A stretch of DNA of 64,000 nt from Bacillus alkalisoli (GTDB lineage: Bacteria > Bacillota > Bacilli > Bacillales > Bacillaceae_I), in NCBI RefSeq assembly GCF_002797415.1, contig NZ_KZ454944.1, forward strand, positions 395,745 through 459,744, in the 5' to 3' direction. A model generated the notes under the pieces. The model worked only from the letters and a program-made list of their open reading frames with translations. It searched no databases and had not been told where the DNA came from. Below are positions 54,901 through 62,490 of this stretch, piece after piece; the first letter of the stretch is position 1, and each line of letters opens with the position of its first letter. The translations under genes and the position numbers were made by a program.

Positions 54901-55560
54901 ATTACTGTTGAAGAATCAGAGGTAGAAGTACCTAACAAAGAGAATGCATTAAGTAAGGTGTATAGCTTTACGATTATGCAAGGCGACCAACGAATTTCAG
55001 AATTCGAAGAAGCGATCACTCTTTCATTTATTGTTACAGACATCAACCAAGTAACGAACACTTCTAATTTAGAAGTATATTATCTTAATGGACAAGTTTG
55101 GGAGTCTATTGGTGGAGAGTATTTAGAAGATAATGGTGTGCATTATGTTATTGCGCAAACAAAACATTTTAGTACATTCGCTATTTTTGAAACAGATGAA
55201 GAACAACCGATCGATGGAGAAGAACCTCCTGTCGGTGGAGAAGGTCCAGTCGATGGAGAAGAACCACCAGTTGACGGAGAAGAACCTTCAGTCGGTGGAG
55301 AAGAACCTTCAGTTGATGGAGAAGAACCAACTGTCGGTGGAGAAGAATCTTCAGTCGATGGAGGGGAAGAGCCAAATACTGAAGAAAGTACTGTCAACGA
55401 ACAAGATACCAATTCAACAAACACAAAAGATAAAAATCAAGGTGAAAAACTACCAAACACTGCAACTACTTTGTATAACTTCCTATTGCTAGGAGCTGTA
55501 CTACTACTAGTTGGTGGAGCAATGTTTCTTATATCGGCCAACAGACGAATGAATAACTAA
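51913..55560 (+). CDS. LPXTG-anchored multidomain extracellular nuclease
   Basis: 1215 residues from GTG 51913 (GGGAGG upstream). Signal peptide ending near SVSAEQ. In order: jelly-roll/adhesive domain 1 (~40-215, VEWNFNHDQPIATGG), OB-fold (~225-320, VTGVANISQGLLNS), a staphylococcal-nuclease domain (~440-590) with VVDGDTIRL, VRFLNMDTAE, YGRLLAEV carrying the catalytic D, R, E, R, then an Ig-like domain, jelly-roll domain 2 repeating domain 1 (~725-890), and a further beta domain. Next comes a (E-E-P-x-V-D/G-G) acidic linker repeat, and finally LPNTA, a hydrophobic helix and RRMNN for sortase. Likely scavenges extracellular DNA. Confidence 0.92.
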   Translation: MSFFEGCKNRFIAIFLSIILVFSHFGTIVSPISVSAEQTELTTVVEWNFNHDQPIATGGTESNATQEITSAGSTITGYVVGHGSNSRAINSNRWHVGEEKYWMIKFNTVGYENLSLSSKQYGSSTGPRDFQVQYSLDGQAWQNISGGDLEIVGVNTWNSIDNLSLPQEANNQETVYVRWLNTSNVSIGGNTVGSTGTNRMDDIVVTSSTAPIEVPGDDEDTEPKVLSISEARGMGGQEVTVTGVANISQGLLNSSQFSLYIQDGDAGIQLFNFNAQNFPTVEEGDFVQVTGKVGEFNNVTQIEVSTIEILESNHAVVAKNIDLSVYADAALAESYEGQLVTFEGYIRNINDYFNGGSSISIINNDFESVDIRVWESTGIDLSKLEKNAWYEITAISSQYGNTYQVLPRSSADIVKLAEQKDAPTTAYREFVAKVAAVVDGDTIRLTTPILGATNVRFLNMDTAETYHAIRNELDQHQMDHGKRAGEHLRTMIQDGDTVTLRLGSEPLDGYGRLLAEVITEDGLNTNLQMVRDGFAPTYFIYPFENDTVAEYAAALKYARENELGIWNPEDPLLEMPFVFRARERGSQLSRFVGNFETKEYVAPDHYEIIPPEYRVFFTKSQANSLGYQPLQLSDEESIDMDKNALGVEFQGTDNAENVLQDVTLITTGAYGSSISWESSNVEVISTTGIVTNPKYESVEVTLTATLQKGALQETKSFTVIVKPAIFELVSWHFNGESPVATGGIESNASQEIRIVGATGTGYVAGHGSSSRAINSNGWHNTGEEKYWFIEFSTLGYKNVTLSSKQFGSNTGPRDFVVQYSLDGTNWTEVANTNVTVGNNWTSGVLNNISLPQEVENQENVYVRWLNTSNVSINSGIVGSGGTNRMEDVVISGNEGLFNGEPVDGEDPVDEPVDTPEDPIVDNGTITVNPNVSEFENGATVEVKLSDGDITYETVKVTGSTIRQLIEKNAQLNLVTNHVNVTIPLTIFTSHLDEDVEITVEESEVEVPNKENALSKVYSFTIMQGDQRISEFEEAITLSFIVTDINQVTNTSNLEVYYLNGQVWESIGGEYLEDNGVHYVIAQTKHFSTFAIFETDEEQPIDGEEPPVGGEGPVDGEEPPVDGEEPSVGGEEPSVDGEEPTVGGEESSVDGGEEPNTEESTVNEQDTNSTNTKDKNQGEKLPNTATTLYNFLLLGAVLLLVGGAMFLISANRRMNN

Positions 55561-55564
55561 AGAG

Positions 55565-55592
55565 TGCGTCGAGGGGATGATCCTTCGACGCA
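55565..55592 (+). terminator. Terminator of the LPXTG nuclease gene
   Basis: TGCGTCGAGG/CCTTCGACGCA hairpin and TTTTC right after the stop; the GCGTCGAGGGG motif recurs at 50328 and 55894. Confidence 0.75.
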
Positions 55593-55630
55593 TTTTCTGC
55601 ATTTCGTGGTCTGTTTCATCAAAAATTGTC

Positions 55631-55893
55631 GCTTATCATTATCGATTTCCGCTTTCAGCCGAAGATTATTGGTGCGGAAGGTACATATTATGCGAAAAAG
55701 TGCCCGTTGGATGTGTTTAAGGGAGAAGTATTTTCCTTCTATCGGCGAAAATCGCCATTTAATCGGCGAAAATCCGGATTTTATCGGCGAAAATGGAGGG
55801 TTAATCGGCGAAAATGTGAATCCAATCGGCGGCAAAAGTTTTTTATCGGCGAAAATAGTAAGTTATCGGCGAAATAGTAAGTTTATCAGCGAA
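55631..55893. repeat. 260-bp direct repeat with ATCGGCGAAAAT array, copy 2
   Basis: Second copy of 51380-51640; the array (about 55738-55893) holds roughly nine ATCGGCGAAAAT-type units and ends with the same TATCGGCGAAATAGTAAG and TATCAGCGAA. A GCGTCGAGG/CCCTCGAC hairpin follows. Confidence 0.8.
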
Positions 55894-55926
55894 ATGCGTC
55901 GAGGTGTTAGCCCCCTCGACTCATTC

Positions 55927-56440
55927 TTATTTTATCTCTAATATCCCTTCCCTTTTATAGTGTTCAAATAGTTCATTAAGGTGGTCATTCATTTTTTGAT
56001 CCCAAGATTCTGTATCTTCTACATCTTCTGGTTCGCCGAACTTCTCGAAAATATATTGTTCTATGTAGCTGCAGCGGTATACGTTTTGTTTTCCCAAACT
56101 TCATATTATGCTTCAGGTGCTACACCTAATATGGATGCTTGAGTTTTATAGAACTCTTTGGGTTCAAGCTGTTCATATCGTTCTCTAGCGGTGGATTCTG
56201 GGTAAATAGCTTGCTTACTTTCTTCGATTGCATCTTCACTAATCGTGATTCCAGTATTTTTTGCTACTTGAATAAGAACTTTGTTTCAAATATCCAGTAA
56301 TTTTATCTTCTGCGTTGCCTTCGAGCGAATATAACCAAAGTATGTCTTCTACTTTAATCTCTCTTCCATCAAGAACTGCAACTGTATCTTCTTTGTTATA
56401 CATTTGATTTGTGCAAGCGATTAAAAAAACAATTTAGGTT
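55927..56440 (-). pseudogene. SurA-N-like lipoprotein pseudogene
   Basis: Minus-strand remains of a lipoprotein: IACTNQMYNKEDTVAVLDGR, EIKVEDILWLYSLEGNAEDK, then after a frameshift LIQVAKNTGITISEDAIEES, KQAIYPEST, ending HYKREGILEIK. This is the pattern of SurA N-terminal-domain (peptidyl-prolyl isomerase-like) lipoproteins. There is a second frameshift in the T7 run before the lipobox and an in-frame stop after GVAPEA, so it is inactive. Confidence 0.75.
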
Positions 56441-56628
56441 CCTTTCCTATTACTATATTCGTAATGAAATATTCAACTGTTGACGGTTTTACGTTTTTAA
56501 GGAGCAAGCAAGGTCTGTCCCTGTTGCTACTTTGTTTAGGTAAAAAACAATTATTCTTAGTTGCAGTACATAGTATAGTAGAAATAAAGCTGTTAAAGTT
56601 ACTACTTCCCAAGGAGGGATAACAACAC

Positions 56629-56904
56629 TTGAAAATATTTTTACTGATATCTCAAATTATATATGCATTATGCTTATTTCCGTGGCTAATGGTATGGGGT
56701 ATGTCTTTTATGGTATTTGATATGGGATTTCATTTCTGGAATTCGCTTTTCTTTTTGTTGATTAGTTTATTCCCAGTTTTGGTCGTCTTGTGCACCATCT
56801 TATCTTGGATCCTTCGCTCTAGCAGAAAAAGAACGGCCATCGCTATTAATTTGATTCCTTTCATTTGGATTTTGGGATTCATGACTTTTATGTTGGTTGT
56901 GTGA
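56629..56904 (+). CDS. Small multi-pass membrane protein
   Basis: 91 residues, TTG start with AAGGAGGG upstream. Three hydrophobic helices (IFLLISQIIYALCLFPWLMVW, FFLLISLFPVLVVLCTIL, FIWILGFMTFMLVV) with a basic loop SSRKRT. No family recognised. Monocistronic, between the SurA-like remnant and the IS110 element. Confidence 0.65.
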   Translation: MKIFLLISQIIYALCLFPWLMVWGMSFMVFDMGFHFWNSLFFLLISLFPVLVVLCTILSWILRSSRKRTAIAINLIPFIWILGFMTFMLVV

Positions 56905-57022
56905 GCAGGAGGGTCTACCCTGAAAATAAATTCCGATAGAAAGCCATACTAAAGAAGAGGTCTTAAATCCTTTTTTTAAAAAAGGATGACCTTTAAATTA
57001 AAGTATAATATTAAAACCGAAA

Positions 57023-58240
57023 TTAGGCTGGTAGTTCTGATATTTCTACAGAATAACCCAGCTTTTCAATTCTTTTAATGGCACGTTTGACTTCTTGATC
57101 TTTCTTGCGATTTAAATGGTAGTCTTCACCAAGATCTTGAAATGGCTTTTTAGTTATCAGAATATGATAAACAGCTATTAAAATACAGCGTCCTATAGCT
57201 ACTGAAGCAATATTTCCGCCTCTACGAGCCTTAATCCTCCTGTACTTAGCTCCAAAAAAGTTTTTAGAACGACCAACAGTTTTAGCTGCTTCTACTAAAG
57301 CACTCCTTAGGTACTTATTTCCCTTACGTGTGCGCGCGCTTTTTTTTTTACCAGCACTTTCGTTTTCTCCAGGAACCATTCCAGCCCAGGAAGCTAAATG
57401 ATTATCACTATTAAAGCGACTCATGTCCGTTCCAACTTCAGCTAGAATCTGTTCTGCAGTTCTCTTACCGATACCCGGAATTGACATAACCAAATTAATC
57501 TCTTCTGATGAAGGGCTAAGTCTTTCAGCCAATTCTTTATCGATAAACTCGATCTGTTTCTCCAAGTATTCGACATGGTCAAGTTGTCTAGCTAATAAAA
57601 ATTGTTGATGAGTTCCAACTAGCCCCTTTAAAGCTTTTTGTAAAGCAGGAATCTTCTTTCTAAGTGCACCTAAAGACATTTCTGCCAATATTTCTGGATT
57701 CAAATTCCCTTCTATTAAAGCACGTAACATCTTTCTTCCAGAGACACCAAGAACATTTGAAGCAACAGACCCAAGCTTAATATTAGCACCTTCTAATACT
57801 TTTTGGATTCTATTAGATTCACGAGCAGTTTCTTCTATTAAACTTCTACGATATCTAACAAGCTCTCTTAATTCGCGCTGTTCTCTGTTAGGAATAAAAC
57901 TACCATTAATCAGTCCATGTTGAAGTAATTGAGCAATCCATTGTGCATCACGAACATCGGACTTTCTTCCAGGTACATTCTTAATATGTTGAGCGTTAAC
58001 AACTAGTGCTTCAATGTCTGAGACTTCGAGTAGGTTGTATATGGGCTTCCAATAAACTCCGGTGCTTTCCATCGCAACAATTGGACACTGGTTCTCTTGT
58101 ATCCAATCAAGTAATTCTAAAAGATCATCTGTCATTGTACCAAAGGTACGAATCTCTTTCTTGCGCTTGATAATAATACAAGCTGTAATACTATTCTTGT
58201 GAACATCAAGTCCACATACACGGGGATGAATGACTTCCAT
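57023..58240 (-). CDS. IS110-family transposase (DEDD recombinase)
   Basis: 405 residues from ATG 58240 (GAAGGAGG upstream). N-terminal RuvC-like DEDD domain: GLDVHK near 11, AMESTGVYWKP near 56, and KSDVRDAQWIA near 95-105; C-terminal Transposase_20 domain with MSIPGIGKRTAEQILAEVG near 254 and the catalytic serine region in SWAGMVPGENESAGK near 290. Full length, no stop or shift, so probably active. IS110 enzymes recombine DNA guided by a bridge RNA encoded in a non-coding end; a fitting stretch precedes the start (58241-58450). Confidence 0.92.
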   Translation of the reverse strand: MEVIHPRVCGLDVHKNSITACIIIKRKKEIRTFGTMTDDLLELLDWIQENQCPIVAMESTGVYWKPIYNLLEVSDIEALVVNAQHIKNVPGRKSDVRDAQWIAQLLQHGLINGSFIPNREQRELRELVRYRRSLIEETARESNRIQKVLEGANIKLGSVASNVLGVSGRKMLRALIEGNLNPEILAEMSLGALRKKIPALQKALKGLVGTHQQFLLARQLDHVEYLEKQIEFIDKELAERLSPSSEEINLVMSIPGIGKRTAEQILAEVGTDMSRFNSDNHLASWAGMVPGENESAGKKKSARTRKGNKYLRSALVEAAKTVGRSKNFFGAKYRRIKARRGGNIASVAIGRCILIAVYHILITKKPFQDLGEDYHLNRKKDQEVKRAIKRIEKLGYSVEISELPA

Positions 58241-58450
58241 AATAAATGCCTCCTTCGGCAATAAGTAGTGGTAGCCGAGCTTCAAGACTGTTCGTGCAAT
58301 CTACCCTGCGTGCTCATGGCAACAATCCGTGGTGCACTAAGTCTATAAGACCCGTCTGTCCCTCGAGCTATTAGCATCACTGACACCCGGCCTTAACACT
58401 CGGCTATCTCTATCATCGCCACAAAGGAAACAAGGCAAATCAACCATTTT
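58241..58450 (-). ncRNA. Candidate IS110 bridge RNA region
   Basis: About 200 bp directly upstream of the transposase, non-coding on both strands, with GC content above the flanks and several short inverted repeats. In IS110-group elements this position encodes the bridge RNA that pairs with target and donor DNA. The RNA itself and the element ends are not proven from the sequence. Confidence 0.4.
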
Positions 58451-58632
58451 CATTTTGAGTGGTGAATTTTAAATTCATGTTGGTCTGTCCCTTTGACTCA
58501 CCTTTGACTCACTCTCCAGTGCAAAAACAAGGATATTACAAGAAAACATCCAATATATATAATAATAGTTTTTCTGTAACACGGATTGCTCAAGACCCCT
58601 GCAATTCAGGCAGTATTGGAGGAGAGATAGTG

Positions 58633-59856
58633 ATGGAGAAGAATGAGGTAAAGTTGGTAGGAAAGAAAGGCGAAGCAAAAGTTTTTACCCGGAATATGGA
58701 TGAGGCAACGATGAACCAAATTTCAACTGTGCTGGATCAAGATTTTGCTGAAGGTGCAAATGTTCGAATTATGCCTGACTGTCACGCTGGGAAAGGTGCA
58801 GTAATTGGAACAACCATGAAGGTGAAGGATAAAGTCGTTCCGAACCTTGTAGGGGTAGATATAGGGTGCGGTATGCTATGCGTGGAAATGAAAGAAACCG
58901 AAATAGATTTTCATAAACTAGATCGCTCAATCCAAAACTTTGTACCTTCAGGAATCTATATGCGAGAAACGCCTCACGAATATACAAAGTTCTTAGACTT
59001 AGAGAATGTAATAGCGAATTTTTCACTAGACAAGGCGCTTCTGTCTCTTGGTTCGTTAGGTGGAGGCAATCATTTTATTGAAATTAATAAATCAGATGAT
59101 GGCAAGTTGTATCTTGTCATTCATTCTGGCAGCCGTCATTTAGGGGTGAGAGTAGCAAACTATCATCAAAAGAAAGCCATTGAACAATTAAATAGTGGGA
59201 AAGACAAATTAAAAGAGCTCATTGATCGCCTAAAAGAACAAGGGAGACATCGAGAAATACAAGCGGTGATTCAAAACTTTAAGGCAGATGAACCTACTGT
59301 TCCAAATGAGTTGGCTTACGTAACGGGTGAAGCAATGGAGAACTACTTACATGACCTTAAGATTGCACAAGATTTTGCAAAATGGAACCGTGCAGCCATG
59401 GCTCAAGTTTTGATAGAAAAGATGGGGTTTGTAGAAGTGGGAAGAATTGATACCGTTCATAATTATATTGATTTAGAAAATATGATTCTTCGAAAAGGTG
59501 CGATTTCTGCACAAAAAGAGGAGCTAGTGCTAATTCCTATCAATATGCGTGATGGCTCTATTTTAGCAAAAGGAAAAGGAAATCCGGACTGGAACTATTC
59601 TGGGCCACACGGAGCAGGTAGAATATTATCGAGAACGAAGGCAAAACAAATATTATCTATACATGATTTTCACGATACGATGAAGGACGTCTATACTACT
59701 AGCGTGAGTGAAGACACGATTGACGAATCTCCGTTTGCTTACAAATCGATGGAGGAGATTATCGAAAATACGAAAGACACGATGGAGATTGTATCTATCC
59801 TTAAGCCTTTATATAACTTCAAAGCAGCGGAGTTTGTAGGGTGGAATAAGAAGTGA
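58633..59856 (+). CDS. rtcB: RtcB-family RNA ligase
   Basis: 407 residues from ATG 58633 (GGAGGAGAGATAGTG upstream; the frame is open 5' but without family similarity). RtcB joins RNA ends with 2',3'-cyclic phosphate or 3'-phosphate and 5'-OH using GTP and Mn. Metal and catalytic landmarks: MPDCHAGKGAVIG near 52, VGVDIGCGM near 77 (with Cys and Asp), GSLGGGNHFIE near 140, HSGSRHLG near 164 and the terminal GPHGAGR near 325. Neighbours are not archease or RtcR, so it is orphan-type. Repair of tRNA cut by nucleases is the usual suggestion. Confidence 0.93.
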   Translation: MEKNEVKLVGKKGEAKVFTRNMDEATMNQISTVLDQDFAEGANVRIMPDCHAGKGAVIGTTMKVKDKVVPNLVGVDIGCGMLCVEMKETEIDFHKLDRSIQNFVPSGIYMRETPHEYTKFLDLENVIANFSLDKALLSLGSLGGGNHFIEINKSDDGKLYLVIHSGSRHLGVRVANYHQKKAIEQLNSGKDKLKELIDRLKEQGRHREIQAVIQNFKADEPTVPNELAYVTGEAMENYLHDLKIAQDFAKWNRAAMAQVLIEKMGFVEVGRIDTVHNYIDLENMILRKGAISAQKEELVLIPINMRDGSILAKGKGNPDWNYSGPHGAGRILSRTKAKQILSIHDFHDTMKDVYTTSVSEDTIDESPFAYKSMEEIIENTKDTMEIVSILKPLYNFKAAEFVGWNKK

Positions 59857-59897
59857 TGCATCGAAGGGGAAGTCACCACCGATGCATAAGTGAATTG

Positions 59898-59911
59898 CGA
59901 TGTCTGTCCCC
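59898..59911. repeat. Half of palindrome family B
   Basis: ATGTCTGTCCCCGCGGTGCA, matching the right arms of 47446-47491 and 61533-61580. Confidence 0.55.
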
Positions 59912-59996
59912 GCGGTGCATGCGATAATATATTGTAGAAGACTAATAGTAGTTCTAGAATAGAAATAATAATAGATAAGCCTTAGTAATCTGAAGT

Positions 59997-60046
59997 GGGG
60001 ACGGGGTTACATTTCTCATCATGAGGTGAGAATATAACCCTGTCCC
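59997..60046. repeat. REP-like palindrome A7
   Basis: GGGGACGGGGTTACATTTCTC ... GAATATAACCCTGTCCC between rtcB and the toxin operon. Confidence 0.8.
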
Positions 60047-60080
60047 TGTTTTTTCCCCTCGGTACACGCTCCCTCCATCA

Positions 60081-60108
60081 TGCAAATGAGAAACAAACCC
60101 CGCCCCCA
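60081..60108. repeat. Half of REP-like palindrome, inverted (A10)
   Basis: AATGAGAAACAAACCCCGCC and CCCACTTCA; reverse complement of the half at 51327. Together with A7 it forms a REPIN-like cluster. Confidence 0.65.
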
Positions 60109-60206
60109 CTTCACTTATTGATTTAGTTCTATGTTACTAGTAAAATGGAATTGTATGACAAGTGGGTCGGTATTGTTTTCGTTAAACCGCATATGGAGGT
60201 GAAAGT

Positions 60207-61097
60207 ATGCAAAAGAAATATATTAGTAGTTTAGGAAAGTTCTCAGGGAAAGTATTAGGGGGCACGCTTGGCGGTGGAATTAAACTTGCTGGTAAAGCAG
60301 TGAGAAGTAGTTACATAGAAGAAGTAGGAGATAGTGTTGGAAGGACGACGAATTTCACCTGTCGGACAGTGGGCGACTTAGGTCAAGGTGCAGTGGATAC
60401 AGTAAGTGGTGTAGTAAGGAGGGATAAGGAAGAGATAAATGAAGGTCTTTCCGAAATTGGTGCAACCACGTGGGGAGCAACGAAAGCAGTTGGAAAAGGG
60501 CTCGCCTATACGGTGAATAGTTCCTTTGATGTTGCTGCAGGACTTGCTAGTAAAGATTCAGAACGAACAAAAGAAGGATTAAAGAACTTAGGAAAAGTGG
60601 CGGCTGTTAGTACGATAGCTATCGGTTTAGTGGACGTTGTAGATGGGACAGGAGAAGCAGCAGAGCCAGTAGATATTCAAAGTATGAACACGATTAATGC
60701 AGAACTTGCTGGCAGCACTCATCCTGTCAGCGGAATACCGTACGAAGTGCAAACGGTAGAAACACCAGATGGGAACTATGTACAAGGAGTGTTCCCAATC
60801 TTTGACTCTATGTATGATGCTACCATTCCGCCCGAGCATTATGAATCTAGTGACTATACTCATGCTAGACTGGCAAACGATCAGCTCGCACAGGCTGTAG
60901 AAATGGACCCAAGTTTACAGTCACAGTTTTCTAGTATGCAATTAGAGCAAATTCAAGATGGGGAAACACCGGACGGCTATACATGGCACCATCATGAAGA
61001 AATGGGTAAAATACAATTAGTAGAAACAGAGCCACACGATCAATCTGGGCATACTGGTGGTCGTAGCATTTGGGGTGGCGGAAGTGAAAATAGGTAG
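60207..61097 (+). CDS. WHH-type HNH nuclease toxin
   Basis: 296 residues. The C-terminus (GYTWHHHEEMGKIQLVETEP, then HDQSGHTGG) matches the WHH clade of HNH/Endo VII nucleases found at the ends of polymorphic toxins, with the Trp-His-His triad and a downstream His. The N-terminal ~160 residues are glycine/alanine-rich, helical and repeat a 50-residue theme (GRTTNFTCRTVGDLGQGAVD / GATTWGATKAVGKGLAYTVN), with a hydrophobic VAAVSTIAIGLVDVV segment. No signal peptide or LXG domain is seen. ATG behind GGAGGTGAAAG. The next gene encodes a SUKH immunity-type protein, so a toxin-immunity pair is likely. Confidence 0.85.
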   Translation: MQKKYISSLGKFSGKVLGGTLGGGIKLAGKAVRSSYIEEVGDSVGRTTNFTCRTVGDLGQGAVDTVSGVVRRDKEEINEGLSEIGATTWGATKAVGKGLAYTVNSSFDVAAGLASKDSERTKEGLKNLGKVAAVSTIAIGLVDVVDGTGEAAEPVDIQSMNTINAELAGSTHPVSGIPYEVQTVETPDGNYVQGVFPIFDSMYDATIPPEHYESSDYTHARLANDQLAQAVEMDPSLQSQFSSMQLEQIQDGETPDGYTWHHHEEMGKIQLVETEPHDQSGHTGGRSIWGGGSENR

Positions 61098-61106
61098 GTG
61101 AATAGT

Positions 61107-61517
61107 GTGAGTAAATTAGAATGGCGTTACAGCAAAGGAGAAGTCAGTGAAGGAACTCTATCCGAAGTGGAAAGGGTTTTGAATATTACTTTTCCAAAAT
61201 TCTATAGAAACGTGATTCGTTCGTTTAACGGCGCAAGACCAAAGCCGCCGCTTATGGTTCAGTTAGACAAGCAAGTGATTACGATTCGATCTTTTCTGGC
61301 TGTCGGGAAAGTGTACCCGGATAACATCATTTCTGTAAACAAACGATTAGAGGATCTTCTCCCTAATAAAGTGGTGGCCTTTGCCAACGATGACTTTGGG
61401 AATTACTTTTGCTTTGATTTCCGCAATAGCCGGGAAGGAAAAGTTGTTTTTTGGAATCATGAGAATAGGGATTTAGTTGATGTGGATGAGGCCTTTAGGG
61501 ATTACATATTGCAATAA
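61107..61517 (+). CDS. SMI1/KNR4 (SUKH)-family immunity protein
   Basis: 136 residues from GTG 61107 (AGGTGA upstream); GTG 61098 is the alternative. The SUKH pattern is visible: a first helix (EGTLSEVERVLNITFPKFYRNVIRSFNGARP), beta strands, and VVAFANDDFGNYFCFDFRNS near 92 with VVFWNHENRDLVDVDEAF after it. SUKH proteins commonly neutralise nuclease toxins of the HNH/WHH class encoded just upstream. The gene begins 1-10 bp after the toxin stop, so co-translated. Confidence 0.9.
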   Translation: MSKLEWRYSKGEVSEGTLSEVERVLNITFPKFYRNVIRSFNGARPKPPLMVQLDKQVITIRSFLAVGKVYPDNIISVNKRLEDLLPNKVVAFANDDFGNYFCFDFRNSREGKVVFWNHENRDLVDVDEAFRDYILQ

Positions 61518-61532
61518 AGGTGAGTGAGTCGA

Positions 61533-61580
61533 GGGGACAGACACTTTGGTGCATTGCATGCATCGCGGTGTCTGTCCCCT
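61533..61580. repeat. GGGGACAGACACTTTGGTGCA palindrome B2
   Basis: GAGGGGACAGACACTTTGGT and CGGTGTCTGTCCCCTC; full copy of the family at 47446, following the SUKH gene as a possible terminator. Beyond it 61590-61870 holds no recognised feature. Confidence 0.75.
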
Positions 61581-61879
61581 CAGTGCATTTTTCACACTTC
61601 ACCGTGTCTATAGTCCTATCTTTTATTCTTGAAAGAATAAGTATAGTAATCAGTTGTTTTGTCGTGGTATTTTATTCACAGAAGCGCTTCTAAAATTTGT
61701 AAGTAGTAACTTTTTTTGTAATTAACTCAACTTCTTATTAACTTTAACTGACTAGTAAAACATTTATTCATTTTCGTAATCTTATGGCAATGGGAGTGTA
61801 GCTAGGTGATAGATAAATTTAATGGAAGAAAGTAGTTCAGCAGAGAACTAAATAAATAGTGAAGCGGAGGATGTTTTAT

Positions 61880-62467
61880 ATGATAGGAAAGATTAAACTC
61901 GTCATTTCGATGGCAATTATTTTTTGCTTAACCTTAACATTGTTACCTACTTCTTCTGATGCATACTCAAGATATAATAGCTACACCTACACACACTGGT
62001 TTACTAAATATGAAGCAACTGTTTATAGAGATAGCAGTTGGTTTAGAGTATTCCATGGCTCGCCAAGTTTAAGTACTGGCTTTGAATATAAGAACAACAC
62101 AAATGTTGTTTTAACTCAAACTAGTAGCTTCTCTGTTAGCCAACAAACGAAAAATACATTAAGTGCAGGAGTAGATTTTTCAGGATATGGTGTTCCTGTA
62201 AATGTAGGAGGATCTATTGAAACATCAAGTTCTGCAACTTGGGGAGTATCCAACACTACTTCAAGAACGATACCTGCTTCAGCACCTAAAGGATACTATA
62301 GTTACAACGTGCTTTTAAATACGTACAAAATAAAAATTAATAGAAAAAAAGTAAGTGACGGAAGTGCAGCAGGGTCTATCGAATTTTTCGCACCAAGAAG
62401 TCAACCATACCGATCCATTGTTTTCAATTCGAGAAACGCAAGTTATTCAGGTGTAAGTAGATACTAG
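61880..62467 (+). CDS. Secreted beta-rich protein, possibly aerolysin-like
   Basis: 195 residues from ATG 61880 (GGAGG upstream). Signal peptide to about residue 30 (SSDAYS). The mature part is Ser/Thr-rich beta sequence: EYKNNTNVVLTQTSSFSVSQ, QTKNTLSAGVDFSGYG, SIETSSSATWGVSNTTSR. Such alternating Ser/Thr strands flanking a turn are seen in aerolysin/ETX-MTX2 pore-forming proteins. That assignment is a low-confidence pattern call; a structural surface protein is equally possible. Confidence 0.65.
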   Translation: MIGKIKLVISMAIIFCLTLTLLPTSSDAYSRYNSYTYTHWFTKYEATVYRDSSWFRVFHGSPSLSTGFEYKNNTNVVLTQTSSFSVSQQTKNTLSAGVDFSGYGVPVNVGGSIETSSSATWGVSNTTSRTIPASAPKGYYSYNVLLNTYKIKINRKKVSDGSAAGSIEFFAPRSQPYRSIVFNSRNASYSGVSRY

Positions 62468-62490
62468 TAGTTTACTTACATTAGCTCTAT

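Noticed and set aside
55133-55492. 119-codon + strand ORF rich in MEKN repeats
   Set aside because: Shifted frame of the acidic Pro-rich linker in the LPXTG protein.
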